Notes: generated from the letters alone by a model not told the origin. Shown: positions 10,745 through 21,526, counted from the stretch's first letter. The stretch: DNA of 64,000 nucleotides from Limnephilus marmoratus (GCA_917880885.1 OU862920.1:35809019-35873018), one strand, 5' to 3'. Numbers and translations are program-made.

Positions 10745-11361
10745 TAGTGTCCGACTGAAACAGGACTTTCCAACGAAACCGAATCTTCGGTATCTGTCTC
10801 AGTTTTTTTACACTTATTCGGACAGTTGACACGTGTTAAATTCAATAAATACAAAAACAATAATTGAAGTAAGTGAAAAAATATTTTTTTTTATATTAAT
10901 TCTATAAAACAAACAAAATTTATAAAAAAATAACAAAACATGTTAACTATTTCTTGGAACAAAAATTTGTCAATAAATCAACACTTACATTATAAAGGAA
11001 GGACCTCATTAATTGAGTTTTTGTTATGATGATGGCGGGTGACATACGAGCCACGAACTCACCCGAAGTCAGCCGAACGAGAAGTCCCAAGAAGTAGTTA
11101 ACATGTTTTGTTATTTTTATAAATTTTGTTTTATAAAAGTAAAACAAAATATATATATATATTTTTTCACATACTTCAATTATTATTTTTTATTTATTTA
11201 ATTTAACACGTGTTAACTGTCTGAATAAGTGTAAAAAATTAATAACAGTAAACAATCGATTTTTAACATGTCTAAAAATGTTTCGGATTCGGATGACGCT
11301 GAAGCCAGATTTTTTGGCTGAAACTTGCCGAAACCGAAACCAAACCTTCGGTCGGTCACTA
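10745..11361. mobile_element. Fold-back hAT-like MITE
   Basis: The ends are TAGTGTCCGACTGAA and TTCGGTCGGTCACTA. The flanking 8-mers ATTTTATT and ATTTTCTC agree at 6 of 8 positions, fitting a decayed hAT target duplication. Inside, 160-170 bp arms are complementary: ATAACAAAACATGTTAACTA on the left against TAGTTAACATGTTTTGTTAT on the right, and GACACGTGTTAAATT against AATTTAACACGTGTTAA. Nearly the whole 617 bp can form one long hairpin with a loop of about 110 bases. No transposase is present. Confidence 0.75.
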
Positions 11362-11414
11362 ATTTTCTCACAACAGCAAAAAAATCACTTATTTTGTCGT
11401 ACTTTTAAATCGTA

Positions 11415-11605
11415 TGAAGAAAATGTTAGTAGATCTTAATCGAAGTATGATGCAGTTAAAAATGACTGAATCGGATAGGGATGCCTTAATTCAGTTGGTA
11501 GAGCTGCGGCCCGGAAAGCCGAGAGTCCTGGATTCGTGACACAGAGGTACCAATATTTTTTTCTGATTTTTCTGTTTCCTGATTTTTTATTGAGTTTCGC
11601 TAAAA
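11415..11605 (+). repeat. tRNA-S repeat, decayed copy
   Basis: It shares the leader TCGAAGTATGATGCAGTTAA. The tRNA-like core contains TTCAGTTGGTAGAGCTGCGG and GCCCGGAAAGC with box B mutated to TGGATTCGTGAC. The tail has TTTTTCTGATTTTTCTG. The core differs from the 1.8 kb copy in its D arm, so the two derive from different subfamilies. Confidence 0.7.
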
Positions 11606-11614
11606 TGTTTTATT

Positions 11615-12170
11615 TTCAAACTGAAACTTACGGCGCGGAATTGGTTAATGTGTCATTTTTATGTTAACCTCTTTAATGATTCAGATACGAAAGGATCTAT
11701 ATACATAACCTTCTGCAAAACCCGAAACATTGGATGTTGTTATATTACGAAAGTATTATTGTGGTAAGATCGTGATATTCCATGACAGGCAGGTAGGTTA
11801 TCACACCTGCGGTTCATGTTTACCATAGACTATTTATGTACCCACGATTAAATAGAAAAACCGTACGGTAATCACCTAAATAGCATATTATTGCTGAAAA
11901 CGATCTTTCAAAATCGATTGATTCGATAAACGTTTGGCAAGCACTATTTAGTATCTTTCACGAAAACATTGACTGCTACTTATATTTATGAAATTCAAAG
12001 CTTTAATTATGTTTTAGTCCAAACATTTTAAATATTAACAATTAGTTTCGATTTATATTTTAAATTCTAAATTAATGCTCATTTACCTTGAAACCGATGG
12101 AAATCCAATGAGTTGGTTGAAAGATGAAGTTAAACCAATACATATTTGAGTACTAAATGAATTACATTTT
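11615..12170. other. No feature recognised
   Basis: AT-rich, with no repeat family that recurs in the window. Confidence 0.4.
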
Positions 12171-12177
12171 TTTACGT

Positions 12178-12790
12178 TAGTTCCACGCAGGAGGCCCCGA
12201 GGAAAATAATTTCCCTCAAGGCCTATGTCATCTTTGGTGATGCTGTGTGGAGGGTCTTTTTAGAAAAGTAAGGAGGAGTCGTTCTGGGAATGAAAAATGT
12301 GTGAGGAGTGAGTAGGGGAAGCTGGTGGTCAGGGTGACGGTCATCCAGGAGAGACGGACGTATGTATCCTTCCCACTACACTGCAGAGTCTTGCTGGAGA
12401 GGTCAAAAGGTCTCCCTTCACCAATCTCTCCCAATCTTGCCTGCTAAGCTTTTTTGGACAGACACATCCGCCACCAGGATCCGAACAAACCTCACACCAT
12501 GAACCCAGGCACCCCTTCTGAGTTACTTGGGGTGACTAATGACAGATGTGTAGATTATCCAATAAATGGTTCCCGTGCGGCGAAACACAAGCCCGCTTCC
12601 AAAATTGAAATGACTGGAAAGAATAGAAAAAAAACTTATACCGATTAAGTTTTGTTATTTTAAAATAAATCACACTTCTTCATAATAATATTAACCTAAA
12701 GTTTTTGAGCAGAAAATGATTGTTCATCACCAGCATCAAAAGTGAAGGCATCACGCACTTTATCGACACCTGTTGAATGCCAATCAAAAA
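12178..12790 (+). repeat. Q repeat, longest copy
   Basis: Blocks in order: CACGCAGGAGGCCCCGAGG, AAAATAATTTCCCTCAAGGC, GATGCTGTGTGGAGGGTC, AGACGGACGTATG, CCGCCACCAGGATCCGAACA, CACTTGGGGTGAC relics and CGCTTCCAAAATTGAAATGA. A further 150 bases to GATAAAGTGCGTGATGCC-type sequence are shared in complement with the copy at 23.9-24.45 kb. The full element is therefore at least 610 bp. It lacks a box A/B pair, obvious TIRs and a coding frame, and I cannot assign a class. Confidence 0.7.
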
Positions 12791-12794
12791 CGTT

Positions 12795-13700
12795 GAATAA
12801 AAAGATTCCGTGATGTAACGCAAAATTTAAACATATTTTATTTCTTTCTTAGCCTTTTACATCTAAAATCGTGTAAACAATAATTTAAATCAAAACAATT
12901 AAATGAAACAGTAATTGCTCAGCCCACCCAGAAACGTTGTATGGTTTTAAAGATTCCTAAAAAAGATAACAATGTATTTTTATCTTTTAACTCGATAATT
13001 ACAAAACAATATAATTTAAATGGTCATTTCAATCAAGACAAACAACAATAAAAAACCAGCAAAGGTGTCGATTTAACAAAGAAACAGATCGCGTGTCTAT
13101 TTAACGATGACTGACTTTAAATAATATTTATCATGCATCCGCTTGTACTTGCCAACACCATTCAAAGAGCTTAGAACGGCCTCGCCCCAAGCAGTGCTTA
13201 TTATTGTGCAAATGCCAAAAACAATTGTTCAATACCTATTAAAAAGTGTTCCAATATTTCATAGAATCGTAAGTGCATTCTTACAAACCATATCGGTGGT
13301 GAAAGAATCAAATTCATAAAAAGTCAAGAGGTCACGATGTTAATAAATGTCAGAATGCGTCACAGTAGGGAGGCTAAATTATGGTTTGGCCGTTCCCTTT
13401 TAGTATACGAATACACAATTATTTATTTATATTTACCTGACCATTCTCAAGTTTCAACCACCCTGATAGATGTAATATTAGTATCCCCAATATTGAAGGA
13501 TTGTTGTAAAGTGAGAGGAAAAAAAGGAAAATTTGATAAAGAGTTAATTAGAATTATAATGTTAATAAAATCTGGCTATTCGAATGTAGTCTCTGAACTT
13601 AAAGGCTCTTCCAATGATTATTTCTATTCTGAAATCTATCAAGAGAGTTCTGCCCATCATAGGGCACCGCATACCCGATCAAAGCATACCCGCATACGCC
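12795..13700. other. No feature recognised; one 141-codon frame
   Basis: An open frame at 13,337-13,762 contains KGKFDKELIRIIMLIKSGYS but runs into the hAT end. It may be a transposon relic. I do not recognise it. Confidence 0.3.
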
Positions 13701-13707
13701 GTATACC

Positions 13708-14372
13708 TAGGGATGCAACGATATATCGGAAAACCGTTAAATATCGATATATCGACCCCTAAAAATATACGCCGATATCGATATATCAATATCGAAAAAC
13801 TCAATACATCGTATCGAAATATCGGTACCACAAATCTTTGGCTCATACGCAAATAATAAGAAAAAAACTGACGGTGATGACGAGCTTACGTTGTATCTTT
13901 CTGCTCCTGTAAATACGTATACTCCTATAAAATTAAACATTCTTGAAACACAGCAAGAGATGCAAGGTGTATATCCTAAACGTTTCAAAGTGTCAATGAG
14001 TCATCTACCAATTGTGGCAACAAGTGTTCCTTCTGAACGTATTTTTTCAAAGACAGGAGCCACTATTGCTCAAAGCAGAAACCGGCTACAAGGAAGCAGA
14101 CTGTCAAAATTACTATTTTTTTAGTTTGGTACAAAATACTGGAATTTTTTTTTTAAATGAATTTAAGAAAAAAAAACACATTTTATGTACCTATCCAAAT
14201 TTTGTGATTATTCACATAGGTAAGTATAAAAAGTAAATACATACATAATCTTTTAAAAAAATAAGAAATATCGATATATCGGCCTACCAGACCGATGTAT
14301 CGATATATCAATATCGACTTAATTCGATATATATATATATCGATTTCGATATTTTTAAAAACCTTGCATCTT
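13708..14372 (+). mobile_element. Internally deleted hAT transposon
   Basis: It starts TAGGGATGCAACGATATATC and its far end, in complement, reads CAAGATGCAAGG. Both ends carry clusters of CGATATATCG and ATATCGATA motifs (13,719-13,825 and 14,268-14,355), typical of hAT subterminal binding sites. Between them survives only the C-terminal end of a transposase. No matching 8-mers flank it, so one end may be eroded. Confidence 0.75.
13863..14124 (+). pseudogene. hAT transposase C-terminal fragment
   Basis: The frame reads ELTLYLSAPV, then LPIVATSVPSERIFSKTG, then RNRLQGSRLSKLLFF. This is the hAT dimerisation region, in which LP...ATSVPSERIFS and the following RNRL are hallmark motifs. The WW-containing segment usually found between the YL and LP blocks is deleted. 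BED finger and catalytic D, D and E residues are absent. About 85 codons remain of a protein that is normally 500-700 residues. Confidence 0.9.
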
Positions 14373-14382
14373 GCAAAAAGAA

Positions 14383-14755
14383 GAAGACGAGAGAGATCAC
14401 GTAATAACGAATGTGGTAGTAGAATATTTAAAACGATAAAATTGAAGCGAAAATTGAGCAAATGTTTAATATTAAATATAATTGTTTTAACACGACTCGT
14501 TTAAAATAGAGTAAAAATTCCGTGGGGAATATCTAAAATGCATTGAAAGAATCCCTGTGATTTTTTTCATACGTATAACTTCTAAAATAAGTGAAATGAA
14601 CGTGTTCATAATAATTTTCGGAGCATACTTCGCGATTTTTGTCTATCGAGGGAATTTCATTTAATTTTAATTTTTAGCGTAATAACATATATTTTTAAGA
14701 GCTATGTAAGAAGTCGGTAGAAATTCGGGTAGCAGAACTTTCATCTTTATTTAAA
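14383..14755 (+). repeat. R repeat, copy 1
   Basis: It aligns with 45,540-45,945: GAAGACGAGAGAGAT, ACACGACTCGTTTAAAATAG, TTTTCGGAGCATACTTCGCG, ATCGAGGGAATTTCAT and GAAATTCGGGTAGC. It starts about 10 bases beyond the hAT end. Part of it is coding-like at 45.5 kb but has stops here. The family is unknown. Confidence 0.7.
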
Positions 14756-14759
14756 TAAA

Positions 14760-15415
14760 GTAATATTTTTGGAAAATCTGCTCACACTTAACGTATTGCA
14801 ACTCTCTGAAAACTCGCAAACGGTGTGAGCATTGCATCATAAATTTTCCACAGGTTTTCAGATTGTATATATTAGGTTTATATATTAAGTGTGTTGTATA
14901 TATTTGGATAATCGGTTCTGTGTGATGAGAACCCTATTTCCATAAAATTGATAATATCCTAAATGTAATCGAATGAAGTTCATCGGTCCACTATAAATAC
15001 TCGACTCAAGTGTTTTTGATGCCGAATTGACACGACCTGCAAACGGTTCGACTGGTATGCGATTATTTAATACAACATCGTGCGTTGACCATAGTCGTGT
15101 TTTCGCTTTTGATTTAAGTGTGGTATCATTAACATATTTAAAGTTAAAGACGCCACTTTAAATGTGTAGGCAGTGCTCGGAATATATTTTGATGCCCGGG
15201 GTTCTAGTTCATACATCGTAGGCAGTACCTAACATTTGGTAAATAAAAAATATCAAACGTTGAAGTCCTGTGCCATAAATAATACTGGCACGGCGGCGAT
15301 CCACATATATCAATATTTATCTTATTGAACGATTTAAAAATTCGTACCATAATTTTCCTTATTTTGTGATGCTTCAGGTCAGAATCGAAATGAGTTTAGA
15401 CACATTTAGACACGT
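14760..15415. other. No gene seen; a TATA-like sequence
   Basis: CTATAAATACTCGAC at about 14,992 recurs as GTATAAATACTCGAC at about 18,820. It could be chance or a shared promoter fragment. Confidence 0.3.
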
Positions 15416-15419
15416 AACT

Positions 15420-15490
15420 AGATCTGAATAACCTGATACTTCCCAATCATCTTCTATCCCATCTCCTTCCTTCAGGTCCCCTCAACCTAA
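15420..15490 (+). repeat. P repeat fragment
   Basis: AGATCTGAATAACCTGATAC followed by pyrimidine-rich sequence matches the middle of P. Confidence 0.45.
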
Positions 15491-15809
15491 CAACATACCC
15501 TAGTAATAGTATGATAATGCCAGTAATTGTGCTAAACACGGTAATGGAAGATTATGTGGGAGACGATGTATAAATGTATTTGAAGCAAGAAGGAAGTGCT
15601 AAAATCGAGCTTTTTGGCAATCCATATCTCTGCCTACGAAACGGGTGATAGTTAGCTAGTTAGTTCGTTTTTTAATTAAAGGAACGGTAAGTTATTTCGA
15701 CATGTAAAACATATGGACGGAAAATATATTATGACCAGAATATAACATTATGAAGCGACTGTGAGCGAAAGACATGGCTGTAAACTAAATAAATGTGAAT
15801 AAAATGCAA

Positions 15810-16065
15810 ATATTTAATTAATGAAGACAATATTAGCGAAACTCAATCGAAAATCTGAAACAAATAAATCAGAAAAAATACGGTGACATCTGGGACACGA
15901 ACTCAGGACCTATGATTTGCCGGATCAGTGCTCTAGAACCAGTGTGTGCTCATCTAGTGTGTCCCCATCCGAATCAATCATATTTAACTGTATCATTCTT
16001 CGACCAAAAACTACCGACATTATCGTCATTTTCTTAACGCATTTTTTTATTGGCTGCTATGATTG
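15810..16065 (-). repeat. tRNA-S repeat
   Basis: It is read in complement: tail GCGAAACTCAATCGAAAATC, B-box relic GGGACACGAACTCAGGACC, and a leader reaching CGCATTTTTTTATTGGCTGC. It is nearly full length but has a decayed cloverleaf. Confidence 0.7.
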
Positions 16066-16121
16066 TAAGATTCAACCAGAAGTAAATGCTATCAAGATTG
16101 GGTCTCGGACCAATTTATACA

Positions 16122-16312
16122 CTTTTGAAGTAAAACTTCTTTACGCACGCTTGACTTGGGAAGTAAGCTGGTGAATGCGTGACGAAAGCGTTACGAAAAG
16201 TGTGATCGGGCGAGGCGAACGGTCGGGCGGTGCGAACGGAAGTTGAGAGGGAGATATAAGTTAGTGAAGTTTTACTTCAGTCGTGTGGTCTAAAGCACAC
16301 TCTTTTTTTATT
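16122..16312 (+). mobile_element. GAAGT-B element, compact copy
   Basis: TTTTGAAGTAAAACTTCTTT at the start, GTGATCGGGCGAGGCGAACG in the middle, then GTGAAGTTTTACTTCAG. The terminal hairpin GTGTGGTCTAAAGCACAC is followed by a T run. The two GAAGT blocks are inverted copies of each other. It is one of the best-preserved copies and useful as a consensus. Confidence 0.75.
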
Positions 16313-16364
16313 TTATATGCAACATCTATTGACTTTTTCTGCAGAGTCAAGATTGAATATTTAT

Positions 16365-16490
16365 TTTTATTTTTAACTTAATGAGTAAAACATCAAATTG
16401 TAACATTTAATCAAAGAAGACAATGTTAGCGAAACTCAATCAAAATTCTGAAACAGAAAAATCAGAAAGGATTCGGTCTCACGAGTTTCG
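16365..16490 (-). repeat. tRNA-S repeat, 3' half
   Basis: GAGTAAAACATCAAATTG, AGCGAAACTCAATCAAAATT and CAGAAAAATCAGAAAGGATT. It ends before the tRNA-like core. Confidence 0.65.
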
Positions 16491-16689
16491 CTAATTATCT
16501 TAATTAATTTAATACTGCAATTTTAGGTTTTTTTTACTCATAAAACCATCACAGTTCAGAGGTGAATCGGTCCACCTCTCTACTTACTCCTCCACGGTTG
16601 ATATCTACTTACATAGTTTCATTGCTCATTTTCCTGATGGCGACAAATAAATCAAATTTTTGGGGCTACATTAAATACTAATGAGTACA

Positions 16690-17520
16690 ATTTATCCGTG
16701 AATTTAATTTTTTTTAAATTTTTTTTTTTTTATTTTTTTTTTTATTTTTTTTTATTTTAGCATATAAAATATAATGTACATTTAGATGATGTAATAATTT
16801 GCGTACATGTTCATGTTCAAATATCTTAATACCACTCTTCCATGGAAGCATTAGCTTGTGTCTGGAAGAGTAGTGTACATTTTTTAATGCTATATTACAT
16901 CATAAGTTCTTAAATTACAACGTGAATGTAAAAAACAATAAGTTGTAAGTTCGGTGATATGTAATTATAAGTATTTATCAACTATCAAACAATTTTATTA
17001 TTTGGATAATGTATCTAGAATTATTTTAATTAGTTGTTAAAAACAAAACTAAATTTAACTTATTTGAAGAATGGAGTATCACTAGGAAACTGAGTTATAA
17101 GTTATTCTTGAGATTAGATTAGTCGGAAACTTTATTTATTTATTTTTTTTGAGATTATCTTTAAAATATTTTTTAACAGTGTTTATTAATTGGATTTTAT
17201 CATTAACTTTTCTAAACTTCATCCGGTAGTCGGTTGAAAATAAGTCTTCCTTGATAAGTGTAATAATTTTGTGCGAAGGAAGTGTTTAATTTTGGTCATG
17301 AAAAAATATATTTATGTCTAGTATCAGTTATAAATTGATACTTTTCTTTTTCTTTTATAATTTGAATCAATGCATTTCTATTGTACAGATCTTTGGAAGA
17401 TGGTACTTGAAATTCCTTAAATAATTGATCCGTTGGGTAGTCAGAAGGTTTTTTTAATATGATTTTAATTATTAGCCTCTGCATAACTTCAATTGGGGAA
17501 AGATTAGTTTTGTATGCGGA
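16690..17520 (-). pseudogene. LINE 3' end: RT C-terminus, 3' UTR and tail
   Basis: On the minus strand the frame reads IILKKPSDYPTDQLFKEFQV, then SSKDLYNRNALIQ. After one stop it continues FAQNYYTYQGRLIFNRLPDE. This is the C-terminal region of non-LTR reverse transcriptases, whose usual form includes DYPT...LF, K-NALI and LFN-LPDE. The coding part ends near 17,210. A 3' UTR of about 430 bases follows, including a stem ACTCTTCCA/TGGAAGAGT. The T-rich block 16,690-16,757 is the A-rich tail in complement. Confidence 0.75.
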
Positions 17521-17524
17521 TAAA

Positions 17525-18360
17525 TAAACTCATAATATGCCGTTTCCTTATTTAGTTTCACAGTCTACTCAGCATGAGCATATTTTTTACGAGTACACTT
17601 ATAGCTAGCGATAAATGCCAAATGTTTTAAGGGTGCGACGGCTCTCGTGTCACGGTTCGGCCGATAATCGAAGCCTGCGGAATGGATGACGCTTCTTTCG
17701 TAAATTCTACTAATTTCACGCATTCCTAAATTGGCGACGGTTAAAGCCGAGATATTTGTTTCGAAACGAACAATTTTTGTGCCAAAATAACATTTAGAAA
17801 TGTTGAATGACTCGAATTTAAACAAGAAGGACAAGAAAATATTTCCTCTAGCATTACTCTAATTAACAAAAGACCTACATTTTGTGTAGAGAAAACTGGC
17901 TGAAAGTTGAAAGAATATTTTAATATTCTATGAAAGAATCACCAAATTTTAAAATGTTTCGATTACGCCAATCGCTAGCGTAAGAGCTCCACCCATAGCA
18001 ATCTAAATGAAAACACCATTTCTTATGAAAGCTCCCTATCTAAACTGCTATTAATTCAAGCAACTATTAGTATTTTTTTGTTCCGTGTTCGAAATTATTA
18101 CGTCAGAGTAGCCACGTCATAATCGTGATCACTTTTGAAATACTTTCCAATCATTTTAAATTTAATATTATCGCTCTCGTTTCAGTGAGGTGGTTTAATT
18201 TTGGAAAATAAAATTTTTTTTTTCGAGTTTTTTTTAGTTCGATGAATGTAAATTTATTTTCTATTTAAACGGGTTGCTGAACGCTTAAAATACTTAGTAA
18301 TTATTTTCCTTTCTGTTTTTTGTAATGTTTTCCATCTGTTTATTTCTCTCTGTTTATTGT
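17525..18360. other. No recognised feature; one 89-codon minus-strand frame
   Basis: The frame at 17,565-17,834 lies in a less AT-rich patch (VANLGMREISRIYERSVIHS). It has no family I know, no flanking splice logic and no sign of conservation that I can test. It could be an exon or chance. Confidence 0.3.
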
Positions 18361-18364
18361 AATG

Positions 18365-18610
18365 TTTAATTGTGAATACCACAAGAGTCTCAACTACTCC
18401 CGATTATCCAGAAACAATGGGTCTACGGTATCCTTAATTTGAGTATTTTGTGAGGCCAATGGAAGTGGGAACGAGAATGAGAAGGAGAAGGGGAAGGTTT
18501 GGAAAGTACCGGATTATTTAGATCTGGTCAGCAAACACGGCTAAAGTTATTTCGATTAACTTTTCGATTCTGGAAGGTGGTTCGTCATCATTACGATACA
18601 TAATCTATTA
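18365..18610 (-). repeat. P repeat
   Basis: It contains GTGAATACCACAAGAGTCTC, CCCGATTATCCAG, TTGTGAGGCCAATGGAAGTG, ATTTAGATCTGGTCAGCAAA and CGATTCTGGAAGGTGG. In order these are the complement of the P blocks at 57 and 35 kb. Confidence 0.65.
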
Positions 18611-18879
18611 CATTAAGGAATACATTATTTAGAATTAAGTCATGGCAATGCATCTCCCATATCGTTTGTTTAGAAATATTATCCTCCGGACCATCCTTGA
18701 AAATACCACCCTTGACCATGTGACCATGTGGGCTGTATTGCTTAGATGACCATGAAAGTCGGAGGTTAAGTTACCAGATGCCAGACAAATTTGTCTACCG
18801 GAAGGTTGAGACATTCATGTATAAATACTCGACACTCGTATGTTAAGAGGAATGGCTACGCGATCTTTTTTACACAAAA

Positions 18880-18995
18880 TTTATTAGTGTGAGGTGCTAT
18901 TACTTGCTGAGAGCCTGCCGGGCACGATTGTGGCAACATTGCATGGTTGTGATTGGACCGCATCGTAACAGCGGAACATAATAAAGCCGGCCGCA
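18880..18995. promoter_or_regulatory. GC-richer island, possible conserved non-coding element
   Basis: The stretch containing GGGCACGATTGTGGCAACAT, GGTTGTGATTGGACCGCATC and AATAAAGCCGGCCGCACACG is much less AT-rich than its surroundings. It matches no repeat in the window and carries an inverted CCAAT box. It has no long frame. The regulatory call is a guess from composition. Confidence 0.25.
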
Positions 18996-19333
18996 CACGC
19001 CGATCTAATTTTATCTTTTTACCACAAAACTACCCTTAAAAGTTGGAATTTCGAAAAAAGGTACCTACTCATCTTTTTTACTTATAAAATCGTGTAGAAT
19101 CACTTCCCGAAGTTAATGCTCTTTACCCCGGACACCCTGTATATAAAGAAATATGACTTTAACACATAAATTTCCTTCTTTTTTTTTAAATCAAAAGGTG
19201 TAGAAAATATATAATACGGATGTTAAATGTTTTATTTATTTGGGTTTTAAATTATAAAATTTAGCCCATTAAAGAAACCGATTTTTTGTAATGTTAGAGA
19301 CGACTTTAGCAATGGTGTGTGACTAAATGACGT

Positions 19334-19400
19334 TTTTTGAAGCGAAAACTTCTTTAGCGCCGTTGTGATTTGAAACTCGATGAAACGAAAAAGCTCGTTT
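19334..19400 (+). repeat. GAAGT-A element, 5' fragment
   Basis: TTTTTGAAGCGAAAACTTCT, then AGCGCCGTTGTGATTTGAAA and CTCGATGAAACG. It is cut off after 65 bases and followed by a Q copy. Confidence 0.65.
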
Positions 19401-19429
19401 ATACGTACCGCTTGTGTTAACTTATTAGC

Positions 19430-19605
19430 TTTGGTGATTTAGCAGGGATACCCGGGGTTATGGGGTGAGGTTTGTCCAGGTCTTGACGGTGGCTGCGTCT
19501 GCTCACCTGCTGAGTGGCGGACCGGATCGCGAGTCTGGATGAGGGAGGCCTATTAACCATTCCAGCCAGACTCTCCCGACCCATCGCCTTGCACCGCAGT
19601 TGGAA
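19430..19605 (-). repeat. Q repeat, partial copy
   Basis: The complement carries the TTAGC...CACC, CCCCATAACCCCGGGTATCC, GGTCCGCCACTCAGCAGGTG and GAGAGTCTGGCTGGAATGG blocks. The two ends of the element are missing. Confidence 0.6.
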
Positions 19606-19959
19606 TGGTTTAATGTAAAAAAAGCTGAATTAAATTCAGTTTTTTTTAGTTAAAAATTACACAATGAAGCCATTATCGATGCGCAACTGTCCGTGTTTAT
19701 TTGTTGTCAGTATCAGGTGTTGTGTACGGATTTATATTTTTTGTGATTTTCTTACTTTTCCACTTATTTACGGGAATTGTGAATCATTTTCTTCATACGT
19801 GGAGATTTATTAGAATTATTGTATTTTTCCTTTTGGATTGGTGCAGACCTACGTTCACCGTTTGTCTCATTTTCGACTGTTGACATTTAGTATGTAAGAA
19901 AGAGAGGCAGCATTAAATGTTTACAGGTAAACAATTAGCGCATTGACATTTGATGTATT

Positions 19960-20185
19960 TATTGTTATCAAGTTTAATTTGTAGAACTCCATTTTAATTT
20001 TTATTTTTTTATTATATAATCAATAATATTATTATTAAATTAATAAAAACAGTTTATTTTTAAACAGGTTCTGCTGTGTAATTATTGTTACGCGTGACAG
20101 CTGTTTCGCCTTCTGAAGGCATTATCAAACTGTCAGTTTGATAATGCCTCCAGAAGGCGAAACAGCTGTCACGCGTGACATATGA
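19960..20185 (-). mobile_element. Penelope-like terminal sequence ending in a palindrome
   Basis: TTTGTAGAACTCCATTTTAA also occurs beside the Penelope copy at 35.65 kb, and in both places it is followed after about 100 bases by CAGCTGTTTCG. This marks it as the non-coding end of a related element. Only the terminal fold is duplicated in inverted orientation to the right. Confidence 0.6.
20087..20179. ncRNA. Near-perfect palindrome of two hammerhead-like motifs
   Basis: Two 46-base arms match at 44 positions with a single base between them. Each arm read outward carries TTGATAA, T, stem GCC/GGC, GAAA and the palindrome CAGCTG before GTC. This is the order of a hammerhead ribozyme (CUGANGA, stem II, GAAA, short stem III, NUH). 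The core departs from consensus at positions 3 and 8 (C to U, G to A), which normally pair, so the changes are compensatory. Confidence 0.5.
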
Positions 20186-20279
20186 TGTTTTTGAATTTTT
20201 GGGATTCACTAACTATTCAATAAAATACTTATCACAATATTACAGCGGCTCTTTTAAAAGATGAGAATTCGTTCCATGC

Positions 20280-20465
20280 AAAATGTATGAGAAAAGGAAT
20301 TTTCTTCATAATATATTTTTTCGTGAATTTTTCCGATGTTAATATCTATTCTGCTATTCGGGCGGAGACAAATCCAACAAATCAAATATCATAAAAAACG
20401 ATCCAGCCGTTCTTGGATTATTAATGGTGTAACTAACGCGACTTTGTTTTTTGTATTCTAAGATT
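20280..20465. repeat. Unclassified repeat-like sequence
   Basis: CGATCCAGCCGTTCTTGGAT and GGTGTAACTAACGCGACTTT resemble the conserved ends of short insect elements carrying a CAGCCGTT motif. There is no other copy in the window. Confidence 0.3.
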
Positions 20466-20505
20466 GTCCTAAGGAAGGTTGAGGTCAACCGAAACCGGTC
20501 GACAA
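20462..20505 (+). ncRNA. Hammerhead-like ribozyme motif, Penelope type
   Basis: Stem I TTGTC/GACAA, core CTAAGGA (one mismatch to CUGANGA), one extra A, and a 6 bp stem II GGTTGA/TCAACC with loop GG. GAAA and the self-complementary stem III ACCGGT follow, with cleavage base C. All elements are in the right order and spacing except the extra base after the core. Penelope-like retroelements are known to carry such motifs, and the downstream AAACAAAGTGGTTTTAAAC fits a retroelement UTR. Confidence 0.55.
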
Positions 20506-20559
20506 ATATTAATTAAAACAAAGTGGTTTTAAACAAAGAACTTGGTTCATTCTGAATAT

Positions 20560-21520
20560 TTTTAACTTCGACCCAAAAAATGTTGTTTGCGAAGTTTAAT
20601 TATAAAAAATAATTTAATTTTTATTAAACTTTTTTAATCTTACATTAAATAAGATTCACAACAAACTCCAAGATTGCCTCTATGAATTGCCTCTATAAAT
20701 CATGAAAAATCGAATTCGAAATAGTGTATGTATTATAATAATTATTATCACAAATATGTGAAAGTAGCTCACATTCAAAATAAATATTTGCTAAATACCT
20801 TTAAAAAAAAAATAAATGATAATAATAATTGGCCCAGAAGACGTCCCTCTTAAAGTCTTCAGGCGGTTTTGATTTGTGCCACTGATCCTTGGGATGTGAT
20901 TGATGATATCAACAAAGATGCTTGAAAGGATGTTGATATTGTTGATACTTATAAATATTTATAACTAGAGGGTACCAGGGAGTTGATATGAGATTGAACT
21001 GCAGTTCGAACCCACGACGGATCTTGCTTTATAAACGCCTACCAATGGGTAGCCCCAACCGTATGAAAAAGATTCGAATGGTCCATAATGTTCCAGAACA
21101 TTCTACAACATTCGAGAGCGAATTCGTTAGAGAGAAATTAAGCGAATTTATTATTTTTTGGAATGTTCTACAACGATTATTGGTAAGAAATAAGTGATTT
21201 GAGATAAAAGAAAAATTATTCCTAAGTTTTGTTGATTATTTTCATATAACAAATAAATAAATATTCACAAATTGTTGTATTTCTTATGTCATTTGTTTGT
21301 AAAAATATAAAATTTAGTTTATTCAAATCTTTCTCCTTTATCCGTTCTCATCCCTAGGTGAAATTACTAAGTTATTGTATGGACATTTGTCATAGAGGCC
21401 TATTTCAATAATGTATAATTTAAAATATATTATCACTTGTAATGTGTATGTTTTAGGTAAATAAAATACCAAAAAAAAACCGTTTATCTGATCATTGTTT
21501 TATAATTTTTTTCATTCTAT
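20560..21520. other. No feature recognised
   Basis: AT-rich. A 69-codon frame at 20,988-21,197 has no known relatives. Confidence 0.4.
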
Positions 21521-21526
21521 AAACAA

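Noticed and set aside
13337..13762. 141-codon open frame
   Set aside because: It runs into the hAT terminal repeats, and no family, signal or neighbour supports it as a gene.
14992..15010. Core promoter from TATAAATACTCGAC
   Set aside because: It is TATA-like in an AT-rich genome and occurs twice, but no initiator context or exon was found.
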